In this document: positions 1-9,404 of the stretch, one piece after another
Position numbering within the stretch: position 1 is the stretch's first letter
Layout of the letters: every line of letters begins with the position of its first letter
Assembly: GCF_009792295.1 (NCBI RefSeq)
Contig: NZ_CP039934.1
Span: 2,376,501-2,440,500 of the forward strand
Direction: 5' to 3'
Origin: Myroides fluvii
Lineage (GTDB): Bacteria > Bacteroidota > Bacteroidia > Flavobacteriales > Flavobacteriaceae
DNA length: 64,000 bases
The notes under the pieces: model-generated
What the model saw: the letters and a program-made list of their open reading frames with translations, nothing else
Told to the model about the DNA's origin: nothing
Databases searched by the model: none
Program-made: the position numbers and the translations under genes

Positions 1-901
1 CGGCAATTTGACGCAATGGGTTAAACAACATACTGATTAGCATGGTATAGGCAAATAAATCCCCAAATGTAGTAAGGTTATCTCCTTGTACGATAGACAT
101 TCCTCCATACCAAATGACCATTCCTAAGGTTAAGGAAGAAACAATATCGGCAATGGGGAAAAAGATAGAGTTGTATAAAATATTTTTTAACCAGGCTTGG
201 TTGTGTTTTTCGTTAATTTCTTTGAACTTTTCATACTCAATTTCCTCACGAGTAAATAATTGAACAATCTTCATCCCTGAAATGCGCTCTTGTACAAAGG
301 TATTGAGGTTGGCAATTTGCGTGCGCACTTCTTGAAAGGCATCTTTCATCTTAATTTGAAAGATTCGCGTGGCATACAATAATATAGGCATAGCCAATAA
401 TACGATACAGCTTAATTTCCAGTTCATGTAGAACATGATTCCGAGAACAACAACCATTTTTAGTAAATCACTGACAATCATAAATAGCCCTTGACTGAAT
501 ATACTGGCAATCGATTCGATATCGGATACCGAACGCGTAACCAATTTACCAACAGGTTCATTGTCGAAATAACGCATGCGGAAAGAGATAATCTTTTTAA
601 AGAGTTCTTCTCGAATATCTTTGACGATATCTTGTCCCAGCCAACTTGCCCAATAGGTAAATAAAAATTGGAACATCACTTCAAAAAATAGCACAATAGC
701 CATCAGTCCCACATAGAGCAATAAACCGTTCTGATCTTGGGGTTGTACGTAGCTATTCACGGTTTCTTTGACCATATACGGACGTGCCGCGGCAAAGATT
801 GACAGGGCAATAGCAAAAAAGATCACCCAACGAAATCTACTTTGATAAGGTTTGGCGTATGCTAAGGTTTTGCGTAAGGATATAGAGTTTAATTTTTTCA
901 T
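1..901 (-). CDS. ABC exporter, MsbA/MdlB type, N-terminal part (gene continues past left edge)
   Basis: Only the first 300 codons are in the window. The reading begins MKKLNSISLRKTLAYAKPYQ and shows an ABC type-1 membrane domain: segments such as VIFFAIALSIFAAA and LMAIVLFFEVMFQF, then the coupling-helix region with REELFKKIISFRMRYFDN and LVTRSVSDIESIASIFSQ, which is typical of lipid and drug exporter half-transporters. The ATPase domain must lie beyond the edge. The start ATG (899-901) overlaps the truA stop as ATGA, so the two are translationally coupled. Half-transporters of this family dimerise in the inner membrane and flip lipids or drugs; the substrate cannot be read here. Confidence 0.9.
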   Translation of the reverse strand, partial: MKKLNSISLRKTLAYAKPYQSRFRWVIFFAIALSIFAAARPYMVKETVNSYVQPQDQNGLLLYVGLMAIVLFFEVMFQFLFTYWASWLGQDIVKDIREELFKKIISFRMRYFDNEPVGKLVTRSVSDIESIASIFSQGLFMIVSDLLKMVVVLGIMFYMNWKLSCIVLLAMPILLYATRIFQIKMKDAFQEVRTQIANLNTFVQERISGMKIVQLFTREEIEYEKFKEINEKHNQAWLKNILYNSIFFPIADIVSSLTLGMVIWYGGMSIVQGDNLTTFGDLFAYTMLISMLFNPLRQIA

Positions 902-1635
902 AAATAAGGGTAACCTACTTTTGTTAAAAATAAGCCTTTTCCGGGAACTGAGAAACCAGCTTGTCCTCGGTCTTTGCTTTCGATGATGGTTCTGAAATCA
1001 TCGAGGGTGATTTTGTGTAGCCCCACGTTGATTAACGTACCGACAATAGCGCGTACCATATTGCGCAAAAAGCGATTGGCACTTACGGTGAATATCAGTT
1101 GATTGTTGTCGATAAAGGCCCATTCTGCTTTGTAAATAGTACAGTTGAAAGTGAAAACATCGGTATGCGTTTTTGAAAAACACTCGAAGTCTTCGTATTC
1201 AAATAGAATTTGTGCCGCTTGATTCATCAATGCGATGTCCAAAGGACGGTGATGGTAATAACTCAACGGGTGGGCAAAAGCATCTTTGAATAAATGCATG
1301 TGATATTCATAGGTGCGATAGGTTGCATCAAATCGAGCATGGGCTTCCTCTGTTACACTGTGGAATTGATACACCACAATATCGGGAGGTAAAAACGAAT
1401 TCATTTTTTGAATTAAAGTAGAAGAATCAAAAGGTAAATCATAATCAAAATGAGCAAACATTTGTTTTGCATGCACCCCTGCATCAGTTCTACCTGCACC
1501 TACTAATTCAATCGGTTGACGCAGTAAAGTCGAAATAGCCTCCGTTAACGTTTGCTGTACCGTACGTGCATTGGGCTGTAATTGCCATCCATGATACGCT
1601 GTCCCGTTATACGCAAATTCGATAAAATATCTCAA
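898..1635 (-). CDS. truA: tRNA pseudouridine(38-40) synthase TruA
   Basis: The 245-residue product has the normal length for TruA. It carries the signature GAGRTDAGVHA with the catalytic Asp at residue 51, the N-terminal strand FIEFAYNGTAYHGWQ, and the C-terminal block ANRFLRNMVRAIVGTL that contacts tRNA. TruA converts U38-U40 of the anticodon stem-loop to pseudouridine in many tRNAs. The stop overlaps the start of the ABC exporter by 4 bases, so the pair is one operon read leftwards. No unusual residues were seen. Confidence 0.97.
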   Translation of the reverse strand: MRYFIEFAYNGTAYHGWQLQPNARTVQQTLTEAISTLLRQPIELVGAGRTDAGVHAKQMFAHFDYDLPFDSSTLIQKMNSFLPPDIVVYQFHSVTEEAHARFDATYRTYEYHMHLFKDAFAHPLSYYHHRPLDIALMNQAAQILFEYEDFECFSKTHTDVFTFNCTIYKAEWAFIDNNQLIFTVSANRFLRNMVRAIVGTLINVGLHKITLDDFRTIIESKDRGQAGFSVPGKGLFLTKVGYPYL

Positions 1636-1730
1636 AATTCATTCAGTTTTTAAGCGTACAAATATACTTTAAAAATAAGGACTTGGCAGTTCAAGTTTAC
1701 ATAAAATTGAGGTAAACATTTGGCAAATTG

Positions 1731-2564
1731 TTATTCTAGGGTTACAAAATTAGCAGAAACCCAAGCTCGAATGTTTTGATTGGGATTGTATAAATACGCA
1801 GATACATTGTCTTCGGAAAAATTTTCAGGATTGACTTCTACATAAAGCCAAGTGCGATCTTCTACATCAACTGTATCTAAAATTTTTACTCGTGTATTCT
1901 TTTTAATTTTTGCAATAGTGTATTCTCCATTTGCATTAAAAAAATAATCAAAATCTTCATCTTGATGTTTTTCCGTGGATGGATAAGATCTTAAATCATA
2001 ACTTTCAATTTGAATGACTCCCCATTTGACCGTACTATAGTAAGGCGAATAGTCAGCTACCTCAAAATGTTTTACATTGTTATATGGGTCAACTACGCCA
2101 TAATTCTCTATAAATGATATACCTTCCTCATCAAAATGAATGGTCAATTTTCCGCGTACTACGGACTCTCCACAACATCTATTTTGGGTCAGTGTGATAT
2201 CTTTTTGCCTCGCTTCAATTTCAGACGAAGAATAATTTGTAAATAAAACCGGGGTATAATCATTTGACTTTTTATCTAAATAAAAGGCATAAACAAAATT
2301 CGTTTCTCCCCAAGGATACAAGTAGACAATAGCTTTTATCTCAGGTGTTAGATTCAGGTATATTTTGGTGTAATCTTCCTTTTTTTCATCGTCCCATCGC
2401 AGGATGTATTGATCTAAATCGGCTTCTGTTTCAAAATCTTGTTCTTCAATTTTGTTAAAAATAATTTCATCACTTGCTTCGATATAGGTATTGTATTGCC
2501 CATAACTAACAGCACTAAAACCTAGTAAAAGAGAACAAAGGATGTAGTTGATATTTTTCATCAT
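1731..2564 (-). CDS. secreted protein of unknown function, possible C-terminal SH3-like domain
   Basis: 277 residues with a clear N-terminal signal peptide (MKNINYILCSLLLGFSAVSYGQ, cleavable after the Ala/Gly run). The body is rich in acidic and aromatic residues. The end, about residues 210-277, has a run with the look of a bacterial SH3 fold: YTIAKIKKNTRVKILDTV followed by RTWLYVEVN and a closing RAWVSANFVTLE. SH3-like domains at this position usually bind peptide or cell-wall ligands, but I cannot name a family. The gene stands alone, with no close neighbour on its strand, and two possible start Met codons lie side by side. Confidence 0.75.
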   Translation of the reverse strand: MMKNINYILCSLLLGFSAVSYGQYNTYIEASDEIIFNKIEEQDFETEADLDQYILRWDDEKKEDYTKIYLNLTPEIKAIVYLYPWGETNFVYAFYLDKKSNDYTPVLFTNYSSSEIEARQKDITLTQNRCCGESVVRGKLTIHFDEEGISFIENYGVVDPYNNVKHFEVADYSPYYSTVKWGVIQIESYDLRSYPSTEKHQDEDFDYFFNANGEYTIAKIKKNTRVKILDTVDVEDRTWLYVEVNPENFSEDNVSAYLYNPNQNIRAWVSANFVTLE

Positions 2565-2760
2565 ACTATTTGATTGTAATAGAGAGGTAAGATAACTTTT
2601 AAAAATAGGATACGTAAGATAAATATTTTTTTTCTTCGTTGTATTGGCATCGAGGAGGATTTGAATTGCGCTCTAAAATAAAGGACATAAAAGGAGTTGG
2701 AAAAACACAAAAAAACCAATGAAATAGTCCTATTTTTACTTTTTGAAAAGAAATAATATC

Positions 2761-4041
2761 ATGAGAAAGATAAAAAAGCTTGTCTTAGCGCTAGTGCTAG
2801 GAGGGATTTGTACCGCAATGCAGGCCCAAGAATTTAATGACTATTTTGAAAACAAAACGTTGCGCTTGGATTATGTTTTTGGCGGAAATGCAGATCAACA
2901 GTTTATTTTATTGGATGAATTAGCGCGTTATCCTACTTGGGCAGGAAGGCAACATCATTTAGGTGAAAATGCGTTACGCGGCAATGGGCAAATTCGCTTG
3001 TATGAAGAAGCTACCAATCAACTTATTTATACCACTAGTTTTAGTACATTATTTCAAGAGTGGTTATCTACTCCAGAAGCAACAGCAGGAACAAAGAGTT
3101 TTGAAAATGTATTTTTAGTTCCTTTCCCCAAGCAGAAAACACGTGTAGAAGTGGTGCTCTTTGATGAAAAAGGAAAGGAAAAAACAACTTTATCCCATCT
3201 GGTTTTACCTACAGATGTATTGATTCACGATAAGGGAACTCAAAACCTAACTCCACATGAATATATTCATCAAGCTACAGATCAAACAAAGGCTATCAAT
3301 GTTGTTTTAATGGCAGAAGGATTTACAGCCAATGAAATGGATCAGTTTATGGAAGCAGCAAAAGTATCCGTAGCTGAAATATTCAAGCATAAACCTTTCG
3401 ATAAATTTGCCGCTCATTTTAATTTTATTGCCGTAAAGAGTACTTCATTAGATTCAGGGGTGAGTGTTCCGCGTAAAGACGAGTGGAAGAAAACAGCAGT
3501 AGAATCTAACTTTGATACTTTTTATTCTGAGCGTTATTTAACGACCAATCGCCTGAAAAAAGTACACGATCTCTTAGCGGGAATTCCGTATGAACACATC
3601 ATTATTTTAGCTAATACAAACGTATATGGAGGTGGTGGAATTTACAATTCGTATACCTTAACAACTACAGGTCACAAAGATTTTAAACCCGTTGTTGTAC
3701 ATGAATTCGGGCATAGTTTTGCTGGGTTGGCCGATGAATATTTTTACGAACAAGATGTGTTAAGCGATTTCATTTCCAATCAAACCGAACCGTGGGAACA
3801 GAATATTACAACCTTAAAGGATTTTGATTCGAAATGGAAAAATCAGTTAAAGAAAGGAACGCCGATTCCAACACCGATGGATCAAGCGAAAAAATATCCG
3901 ATGGGGGTTTATGAAGGATTGCCGGGTAATGGCATTTACAAAGGAGAGTTAGCATGTCGTATGCGTACCAATCAACATGATAAATTTTGTTCTGTTTGCC
4001 AAAATGCCATTGAGTCGTTGATTCAATTTTATATTGATTAG
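2761..4041 (+). CDS. secreted IgA-protease-like metallopeptidase, family M64
   Basis: The product has a signal peptide (MRKIKKLVLALVLGG...MQAQ) and a zinc site VVHEFGHSFAGLADEY: His314, His318 and Asp325 of the HExxHxxxxxxDE pattern of peptidase family M64, for which a Clostridium IgA protease is the type member. The N-terminal third is the beta-rich M64 N-terminal domain; the C-terminal part contains paired Cys (CRMRTN and CSVCQNAI). I chose the ATG at 2761 over a TTG 18 bases upstream because it puts the positively charged signal-peptide start first. It is predicted to be exported. Its natural substrate in this organism is unknown. Confidence 0.9.
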   Translation: MRKIKKLVLALVLGGICTAMQAQEFNDYFENKTLRLDYVFGGNADQQFILLDELARYPTWAGRQHHLGENALRGNGQIRLYEEATNQLIYTTSFSTLFQEWLSTPEATAGTKSFENVFLVPFPKQKTRVEVVLFDEKGKEKTTLSHLVLPTDVLIHDKGTQNLTPHEYIHQATDQTKAINVVLMAEGFTANEMDQFMEAAKVSVAEIFKHKPFDKFAAHFNFIAVKSTSLDSGVSVPRKDEWKKTAVESNFDTFYSERYLTTNRLKKVHDLLAGIPYEHIIILANTNVYGGGGIYNSYTLTTTGHKDFKPVVVHEFGHSFAGLADEYFYEQDVLSDFISNQTEPWEQNITTLKDFDSKWKNQLKKGTPIPTPMDQAKKYPMGVYEGLPGNGIYKGELACRMRTNQHDKFCSVCQNAIESLIQFYID

Positions 4042-4071
4042 TTTTTGTGGAATGATTTAAGAGGAATAAAA

Positions 4072-4584
4072 TTGAAAAAGATACTATTGTTATCCGATAC
4101 GCATAGCTGTATGGATGAGTCGATTTTAAAATATGTCAAACAAGCAGATGAGGTTTGGCATGCAGGAGATATAGGGAATATTCAAGTGACAGATGAAATT
4201 AAAAAACATGCCCCATTGCGTGCGGTATATGGCAATATTGATGATAAAGAGGCGCGATTAGAATTTCCGGAAGAACAGCTTTTTACTTGTGAAGGGATGA
4301 AGGTGTATATGATTCACATTGGTGGCTATCCTGGCAAGTATAAAACTCAAGTAAGAGAACAATTGTTGAAAGAAAAGCCAGGGTTGTATATTTGCGGGCA
4401 TTCTCATATTCTGAAAGTGCAGTATGATTCGCTGTATCAGGTACTGCATTTGAATCCAGGTGCAGCGGGAATTAGTGGAATGCACCAAGTGCGCACGATG
4501 TTGCGTTTTGTATTGGATCAAGGAACGATTAAAGATTTAGAAATAATCGAATGGCCTAAAAACAAAAAAACCGAACAAGTCTAA
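4072..4584 (+). CDS. metallophosphoesterase, YfcE/MJ0936 family
   Basis: A 170-residue cytoplasmic phosphodiesterase of the small YfcE type. Metal-binding blocks are present in order: LLSDTHS (DxH), HAGDIG (GD), YGNIDD (GN), IHIGGYPGKY, CGHSHI (GHxH) and LNPGAAG. I place the start at TTG 4072, preceded by GAGGAATAAA, because the family begins right at KKILLLSDTH; a TTG 27 bases earlier would add unrelated residues. The gene begins 30 bases after the M64 peptidase stop and its stop codon sits inside its own terminator hairpin. Substrates of this family are small phosphodiesters; the physiological one is not known. Confidence 0.88.
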   Translation: MKKILLLSDTHSCMDESILKYVKQADEVWHAGDIGNIQVTDEIKKHAPLRAVYGNIDDKEARLEFPEEQLFTCEGMKVYMIHIGGYPGKYKTQVREQLLKEKPGLYICGHSHILKVQYDSLYQVLHLNPGAAGISGMHQVRTMLRFVLDQGTIKDLEIIEWPKNKKTEQV

Positions 4585-4600
4585 TTGTTCGGTTTTTTTT
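4571..4600 (+). terminator. intrinsic terminator after the YfcE-like gene
   Basis: Eight-base-pair stem CCGAACAA/TTGTTCGG with a six-base loop, followed by eight T. The stop codon TAA is in the loop. Confidence 0.9.
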
Positions 4601-4627
4601 ACGCACTAATAAACTAAGATGTTAGGT

Positions 4628-5044
4628 TTATCGTAAGCGATCCACAGATTTTACAAGATCTTCATCCTTCTTGATGGCTTTGTTTGCTAATACAAGCAAT
4701 ACGATAGAAACAATAGGGAGGAACATCCCAATACCTTTCTCAGAAACGATTTCTGTCGCTTCTCCAGATACAGTTAGTGTTCGATAAACAAATAATCCTA
4801 ATAGTATAACGTTTAATATCATAGTCAGTCTGTTGCATACAAACTGTCGTTGTCTATTTTTGTAGTTCAGGATACTTACTAGAGTCAATGCCGTACACAC
4901 GCCAAAAAGGATGGTGTAACTCGGAACAAACATAAAGTAAATTTCCTCTTGTTGTACATTGTACCATAATGGAAAAACAAAGGGTAATACGCCAAGCACG
5001 ATAAGGGCTAGGGTCATATATACGGTTTGAATTCGCTGTAGCAT
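4628..5044 (-). CDS. DUF4293 family four-helix membrane protein
   Basis: 138 residues starting MLQRIQTVYMTLALIVLG, the characteristic opening of the DUF4293 family found in Bacteroidota. Four hydrophobic stretches are visible: residues about 6-30, 43-60, 72-92 and 104-124, with a charged C-terminal tail KKDEDLVKSVDRLR. I chose the ATG at 5044 because family members start at this MxQRIQT motif; an upstream GTG at 5068 would add eight residues. The gene is divergent from rho, sharing the roughly 190-base region between them. No function is established for the family. Confidence 0.85.
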   Translation of the reverse strand: MLQRIQTVYMTLALIVLGVLPFVFPLWYNVQQEEIYFMFVPSYTILFGVCTALTLVSILNYKNRQRQFVCNRLTMILNVILLGLFVYRTLTVSGEATEIVSEKGIGMFLPIVSIVLLVLANKAIKKDEDLVKSVDRLR

Positions 5045-5139
5045 GATGATTGGATTTCTGTAACTCACACAAAAGTAAGGTTTCTTTTTTAGAAAAACAC
5101 ATTAAATATTAAAAATAATTCGTATTATTGCAACAGTTA

Positions 5140-5165
5140 TGTCGTAAGTACTTCATAATACGACA
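5140..5165 (+). promoter_or_regulatory. inverted repeat in the rho leader
   Basis: Seven-base arms TGTCGTA and TACGACA separated by 12 bases, lying 10 bases after a TATTATTG sequence (5123-5130) that resembles the Bacteroidota -7 box and about 70 bases before the rho start. It could be a hairpin in the rho mRNA leader or an operator. rho is often autoregulated by early termination in its leader, which is the reason to note it; the link here is inference. Confidence 0.4.
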
Positions 5166-5236
5166 CTTCTACTAACAAAAATCCCATTCTTATTTTTAAG
5201 ACACAACTCATTTATTTATAATCTATAAACATTTAT

Positions 5237-7057
5237 ATGTTTGACATTTCCCAATTAGAAAAAATGAAGGTTTCTGACCTTCAGGAGATCGCGAAGCAGG
5301 CTAAGCTAACTAAGGTGTCGACTTTAAAAAAAGGAGAGTTAATTGAGCGAATTATTGCGCTTCAAACTCCAACGGAAGCTAAAGCGCCGAAACCTGTTGC
5401 GAAAAAAACAAAAGCAGTTCAAGCTGAATCGGTTCAGGCTGTGCCAGCAGAAGCTACTACAGTCGAGAAAACTAAACGCCCAAGGCTAGCTAATAAACAA
5501 GCAACGGAGGTTGGAGCAACACCGGTAGAAGGGAAACAAGATCAGATGACTGAAACAAGGGTAACAGCAATCGAACCGTCGAGAGAGCAGCGAGTAGAGG
5601 ATAAGGAAACAGCGAAAAGCGATCAACCTTCTCAACCTCGTGACAGTCGAAAAGAGTTCACACCCAAAAAGAAAAATGACAATACAAAGCGCGATTTTCA
5701 AAAACGCGATTTCAAAAATAACAGACAACAACAAGGAGACGAACAACGTCAAGGTGTTGCTCCTGATACTACAAAAAGCGAAACTGAGCCTCCAGTTGTA
5801 AGCGACCAGCCTATTGTTGAACAAGAAAATAAGAAACAACACCACAATCAACAAGGCAATAAAAACCAACAGCGAAATCAAAACCAATCGAATAACAATA
5901 ACGCTCACCAAAAAAATAATTTCAGAGAACCAGATTATGAGTTCGATGGTATTATTGAAAGTGAAGGTGTGTTGGAAATGATGCCTGATGGCTATGGTTT
6001 CTTGCGTTCTGCGGACTATAACTATTTGTCTTCTCCGGATGATATTTATTTATCTCAATCGCAAATCCGCCTTTTCGGATTGAAAACAGGAGATACAGTA
6101 AAAGGTGTAGTACGTCCTCCAAAAGAAGGCGAAAAATTCTTCCCTTTGGTACGCGTATTGAAAATCAATGGGCATGATCCTCAAAGTGTAAGAGATCGCG
6201 TGTCTTTTGAGCATTTAACACCGATTTTCCCAACGGAAAAATTCAAATTAGACGGACATAGAAGTACAACGTCAACGCGTATTATGGATATGTTTGCTCC
6301 AATTGGTAAAGGACAGCGTGGAATGATTGTTGCTCAGCCGAAAACGGGTAAAACGATGTTGTTGAAAGATGTTGCTAATGCTATAGCGGCGAATCATCCA
6401 GAAGTTTATTTGATTGTTTTATTAATCGATGAACGTCCAGAAGAGGTTACCGATATGCAACGCAGCGTGAGAGCAGAAGTAATTGCTTCAACCTTTGATG
6501 AGCCTGCAGAACGCCATGTAAAAGTGGCCAATATTGTGTTGGAGAAAGCAAAACGCTTGGTAGAATGTGGGCATGATGTGGTGATCTTATTGGATTCCAT
6601 TACGCGTTTAGCGCGTGCTTATAACACGGTACAACCTGCTTCCGGAAAAGTATTAAGTGGAGGTGTGGATGCGAATGCACTACAAAAACCAAAACGCTTC
6701 TTCGGTGCAGCTCGTAATATCGAAAATGGAGGATCGTTGAGTATTATTGCTACGGCTCTAGTGGATACAGGTTCTAAAATGGATGAGGTTATTTTTGAAG
6801 AGTTCAAAGGAACAGGAAATATGGAGCTTCAGTTGGATCGTAAATTGGCGAATAAACGCATTTACCCAGCAATTGACATTACTTCTTCAAGTACACGTCG
6901 CGATGATGAGTTGTTAGATCGCGATGCATTACAACGCACGTGGACCGTTCGCAAAGTGATGGATGATATGAATTCAATCGAAGCCATGACTTCCATTATT
7001 GATTCGATTAAAAATACGAGAAATAACGAAGAGTTTTTCGCGGAAATTCAAGGATAA
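5237..7057 (+). CDS. rho: transcription termination factor Rho with long disordered insert
   Basis: 606 residues, against about 420 in E. coli. Domains in order: Rho_N helix bundle (residues 1-43, [18 protein letters not shown]), a low-complexity insert at about 46-230 rich in Lys, Glu and then Gln/Asn (for example [15 protein letters not shown]), the cold-shock RNA-binding domain (about 240-315, [15 protein letters not shown]), and the RecA-like ATPase with Walker A AQPKTGKT (366-373), Walker [12 protein letters not shown] and the Q/R-loop segments. Rho is a hexameric RNA translocase that ends untranslated transcripts. In Bacteroides a comparable insert has been linked to condensate formation; the same role here is inference. 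A strong terminator follows. Confidence 0.97.
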   Translation: MFDISQLEKMKVSDLQEIAKQAKLTKVSTLKKGELIERIIALQTPTEAKAPKPVAKKTKAVQAESVQAVPAEATTVEKTKRPRLANKQATEVGATPVEGKQDQMTETRVTAIEPSREQRVEDKETAKSDQPSQPRDSRKEFTPKKKNDNTKRDFQKRDFKNNRQQQGDEQRQGVAPDTTKSETEPPVVSDQPIVEQENKKQHHNQQGNKNQQRNQNQSNNNNAHQKNNFREPDYEFDGIIESEGVLEMMPDGYGFLRSADYNYLSSPDDIYLSQSQIRLFGLKTGDTVKGVVRPPKEGEKFFPLVRVLKINGHDPQSVRDRVSFEHLTPIFPTEKFKLDGHRSTTSTRIMDMFAPIGKGQRGMIVAQPKTGKTMLLKDVANAIAANHPEVYLIVLLIDERPEEVTDMQRSVRAEVIASTFDEPAERHVKVANIVLEKAKRLVECGHDVVILLDSITRLARAYNTVQPASGKVLSGGVDANALQKPKRFFGAARNIENGGSLSIIATALVDTGSKMDEVIFEEFKGTGNMELQLDRKLANKRIYPAIDITSSSTRRDDELLDRDALQRTWTVRKVMDDMNSIEAMTSIIDSIKNTRNNEEFFAEIQG

Positions 7058-7080
7058 TTTAGTGATTCAAATATAAGTTG

Positions 7081-7118
7081 AAAGAGATAGAACCTTATGG
7101 AACTATCTCTTTTTTTAT
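7081..7118 (+). terminator. rho terminator
   Basis: Ten-base stem AAAGAGATAG/CTATCTCTTT with a 12-base loop and a T-rich tail, 23 bases after the rho stop. Confidence 0.85.
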
Positions 7119-7148
7119 TTTTATGAAGGAGTAATTAGATAGTTTGTT

Positions 7149-7156
7149 ATTTTTGC
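7149..7156 (+). promoter_or_regulatory. -7 promoter box TATTTTTG
   Basis: Matches the Bacteroidota TAnnTTTG box. It lies 32 bases before the ATG at 7188, which supports that start over a TTG at 7161 that would lie at or before the expected transcription start. No good -33 TTTG was seen. Confidence 0.5.
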
Positions 7157-7187
7157 GCCGTTGATTGCTTTGAACCGAATATACAAC

Positions 7188-7553
7188 ATGATAAAATTTG
7201 TCTTGATATTGCTTGTTTTACTGCTGGACTACCTAGGGTATCGCTACGGGAAGTCTCGCCTGACTATGCGACGTAAAACGGTAAAGTTTAAAGGAAAATC
7301 ACTTCAAAAAACCTGGTCTGAAAAACGAGCACTAATAGAAGAAAAGACCAAAAAACTCGAAAGAGAGATGAAGGAAGAAGATGAATTTGATGATTTGATT
7401 GACAAAGAAACTTTTAATTTCCTATTGGCTGGTGCTATCGCTACTTTGTTGTTTTTAATCATCGGATTGTTCACAGGAAATCCTTTGTACTTTTATTTGA
7501 TTGTCTTTTTGATTACTACCTTGGTTTATGTGTATTATAGTAAGTTACAGTAA
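7188..7553 (+). CDS. small membrane protein of unknown function
   Basis: 121 residues. One membrane segment at the N-terminus (FVLILLVLLLDYLGY), a basic and then highly charged cytoplasmic stretch (residues about 22-75, including EEKTKKLEREMKEEDEFDD, probably helical), and a C-terminal pair of membrane segments (FNFLLAGAIATLLFLIIGLF and YFYLIVFLITTLVYVYY). I do not recognise the family. The stop lies only 12 bases from the stop of the next gene, which is convergent. Confidence 0.65.
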   Translation: MIKFVLILLVLLLDYLGYRYGKSRLTMRRKTVKFKGKSLQKTWSEKRALIEEKTKKLEREMKEEDEFDDLIDKETFNFLLAGAIATLLFLIIGLFTGNPLYFYLIVFLITTLVYVYYSKLQ

Positions 7554-7565
7554 TCGGAAGATGAA

Positions 7566-8141
7566 TTAACTTACTCTTCTTTCTTTTTCTAGTAGTAGTG
7601 TATTCATTTGTGTTCTCGCGTATTTGCGTCCTTTTAAAAAGCGACCGTAAATCGAATCTTCTCGGTAATATGCGATGAAGTAATCTAGTTCTGGGATTGT
7701 CATTTCTGTGGGGTGTAAAAAGCGCTTTTTGTCGTCTATACCAGTGGTGTTTGCTAATTTAGTAGTATTTTCAAGTAGGTGAGTTCGATCTAAAGGAAGC
7801 GTTTCCTCTACATCGATTAAAATATACTGGTTGAGATCTAAACTAGGGGGGTCGATGTGTTTTACGTATTCTTCCACACTTCTATTTTCAAGATAAATGA
7901 GACCGCCACCTATGCTATGTCGATTTTGTTGGTTCTTCTTAACACCTGAAATCCAATACTCATCTCCAGATTCAAGTTCATAGTAGTTCCCTGATACGCC
8001 ATTGCCTCGTAAGCTTTGAAAAGCCTTGCCATCAAAATACAAGGTTTTTCCACTTTTGGAAAAAGAAATAAGACCAATCCAAGCAGGGCCATTATGACTA
8101 AATCCTGTTTTTAATTCGATATATTTTAATGTTGTTTTCAT
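7566..8141 (-). CDS. conserved hypothetical protein, soluble
   Basis: 191 residues without signal peptide or membrane segments. Repeated conserved-looking blocks include GPAWIGLISFSKSGKTLYF, ESGDEYWISGVKKNQQNRH and a C-terminal helical part with ELDYFIAYYREDSIYGRF. I remember similar proteins labelled 1-deoxy-D-xylulose-5-phosphate synthase in databases, but nothing here supports that: the protein is far too short and has no thiamine diphosphate motif, so the label should not be copied. Function unknown. It probably starts at the ATG at 8141 and is followed convergently by the membrane protein gene. Confidence 0.7.
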   Translation of the reverse strand: MKTTLKYIELKTGFSHNGPAWIGLISFSKSGKTLYFDGKAFQSLRGNGVSGNYYELESGDEYWISGVKKNQQNRHSIGGGLIYLENRSVEEYVKHIDPPSLDLNQYILIDVEETLPLDRTHLLENTTKLANTTGIDDKKRFLHPTEMTIPELDYFIAYYREDSIYGRFLKGRKYARTQMNTLLLEKERRVS

Positions 8142-8171
8142 GAGATGACAATATGACGTGTGTTTTTTATT

Positions 8172-9404
8172 TTACAAGGATATGATGGTGTTGATAGAGA
8201 GTGTTTTATAATTAAAATAGTTGCTATATCCAGCACCTATAGACAGGTTGTGAATAAGAGAATTACTTTTTAATGCAATTGATTTTAAAACTTCAAGTTT
8301 GTAATTGGCATCGTTGTCAAAGACTGAGATTGTGCCAATGGTAGAAATGCTAAGTTTTGAAAAATAATTGAATGCATAAAAATGAGCGCCTATCTTTTCA
8401 TGTGAACCCTGTAAATAATCAATGCCCATTCCGAAGCTATAGTTGTTTTTGAGTGTTATTCCATATTTGAGCTGATGGTTTTGAGTCGTGTGATACAGAT
8501 TAGAATCGTTGAGTTTTCTATTTTGATAGGTATAGACAAAAAAATCAAAGCAATCTGATTTCTTGTAAAATACATTCCAATGCGCAACTTGAGTATAGAC
8601 AGAGTAGAATCCATGGGTATCAAAAGAATAGTCTAAACCTATACTTGTATTGAGTTTCCTATTGCCTAAATATGAAGCTTGATAGGAAATATGAAAACCA
8701 TAAGGTAGTTGGGATGTTGTTTTTAATCCGATGTTCATTGAATTCGAAATAAAACACCTTGAAACACTGCTTTCTCCATCCGTATAACAACCTTTTCGGG
8801 GTAATTTGTCTTTAAATTTTGTGTATTGTTTCTCTAAATCTAGTGTATTTGAGACATGATGAATGAGTTCTAAAAGTTGATTCTTTTCAACTATAGCATC
8901 TTGTTGCTCGGGATTCCAATAGGTTTGTATCTTGTATTCTTGAGGGCTCGCTTGTTCAATCTCATACGTAATTCCTCCACATCCCATCCGCCAAGTGGAA
9001 ATTTCATGATCAGACGGAAGGTCTAATAGGGGAGATTGCTGAAGCCAATGATATAGTGCTTTGGACTGAGTTGAAGGCAGTGTTGTTTTCGTTTGAATAA
9101 TTTCTTTTTTATCGTTATTTAATTTCTTCGTGTGATAAGTATAATGAATAAGAAACCCTTCAAAAAGAGAATCTCTTTTATTTATTTCAATGAGTTGTCC
9201 TTGCATCCAAAGTCTGAAGTTGAAGTCATCTGTAGATTGTTTAAAATCCTTAAGTGCAAGTCTGTGTTGTAAGTCGCTTTTGTAGTGGTTCCAATAAAGG
9301 GTATCGCCTTCTATTTTTTTAGCTTGTGCTAGAACAGATGGGTTAATCACTAGCGTGAAGAAAAAGGAGAACAGGAAAATAGAATGCAGTAGTTTTTTCT
9401 TCAT
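8172..9404 (-). CDS. exported protein of unknown function with beta-barrel-like C-terminal half
   Basis: 410 residues with a signal peptide (MKKKLLHSIFLFSFFFTLVI, ending near VLAQA). Residues up to about 215 are mixed alpha/beta and include TWRMGCGGITYEIE and QTYWNPEQQD. From about residue 225 the sequence alternates short amphipathic strands with turns (MNIGLKTTSQLPYGFHISYQ, LNTSIGLDYSFDTHGFYSVY) and ends NTIISL, which looks like an outer-membrane barrel. I chose ATG 9404; a GTG at 9416 only adds four residues. The family is not recognised, and no neighbour suggests a role. Confidence 0.65.
   Translation of the reverse strand: MKKKLLHSIFLFSFFFTLVINPSVLAQAKKIEGDTLYWNHYKSDLQHRLALKDFKQSTDDFNFRLWMQGQLIEINKRDSLFEGFLIHYTYHTKKLNNDKKEIIQTKTTLPSTQSKALYHWLQQSPLLDLPSDHEISTWRMGCGGITYEIEQASPQEYKIQTYWNPEQQDAIVEKNQLLELIHHVSNTLDLEKQYTKFKDKLPRKGCYTDGESSVSRCFISNSMNIGLKTTSQLPYGFHISYQASYLGNRKLNTSIGLDYSFDTHGFYSVYTQVAHWNVFYKKSDCFDFFVYTYQNRKLNDSNLYHTTQNHQLKYGITLKNNYSFGMGIDYLQGSHEKIGAHFYAFNYFSKLSISTIGTISVFDNDANYKLEVLKSIALKSNSLIHNLSIGAGYSNYFNYKTLSINTIISL

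Noticed and set aside
5486..5911. 141-residue reading antisense to rho
   Set aside because: Hydrophobic translation of the Gln/Asn/Lys-rich insert on the opposite strand; a typical shadow of low-complexity coding sequence.
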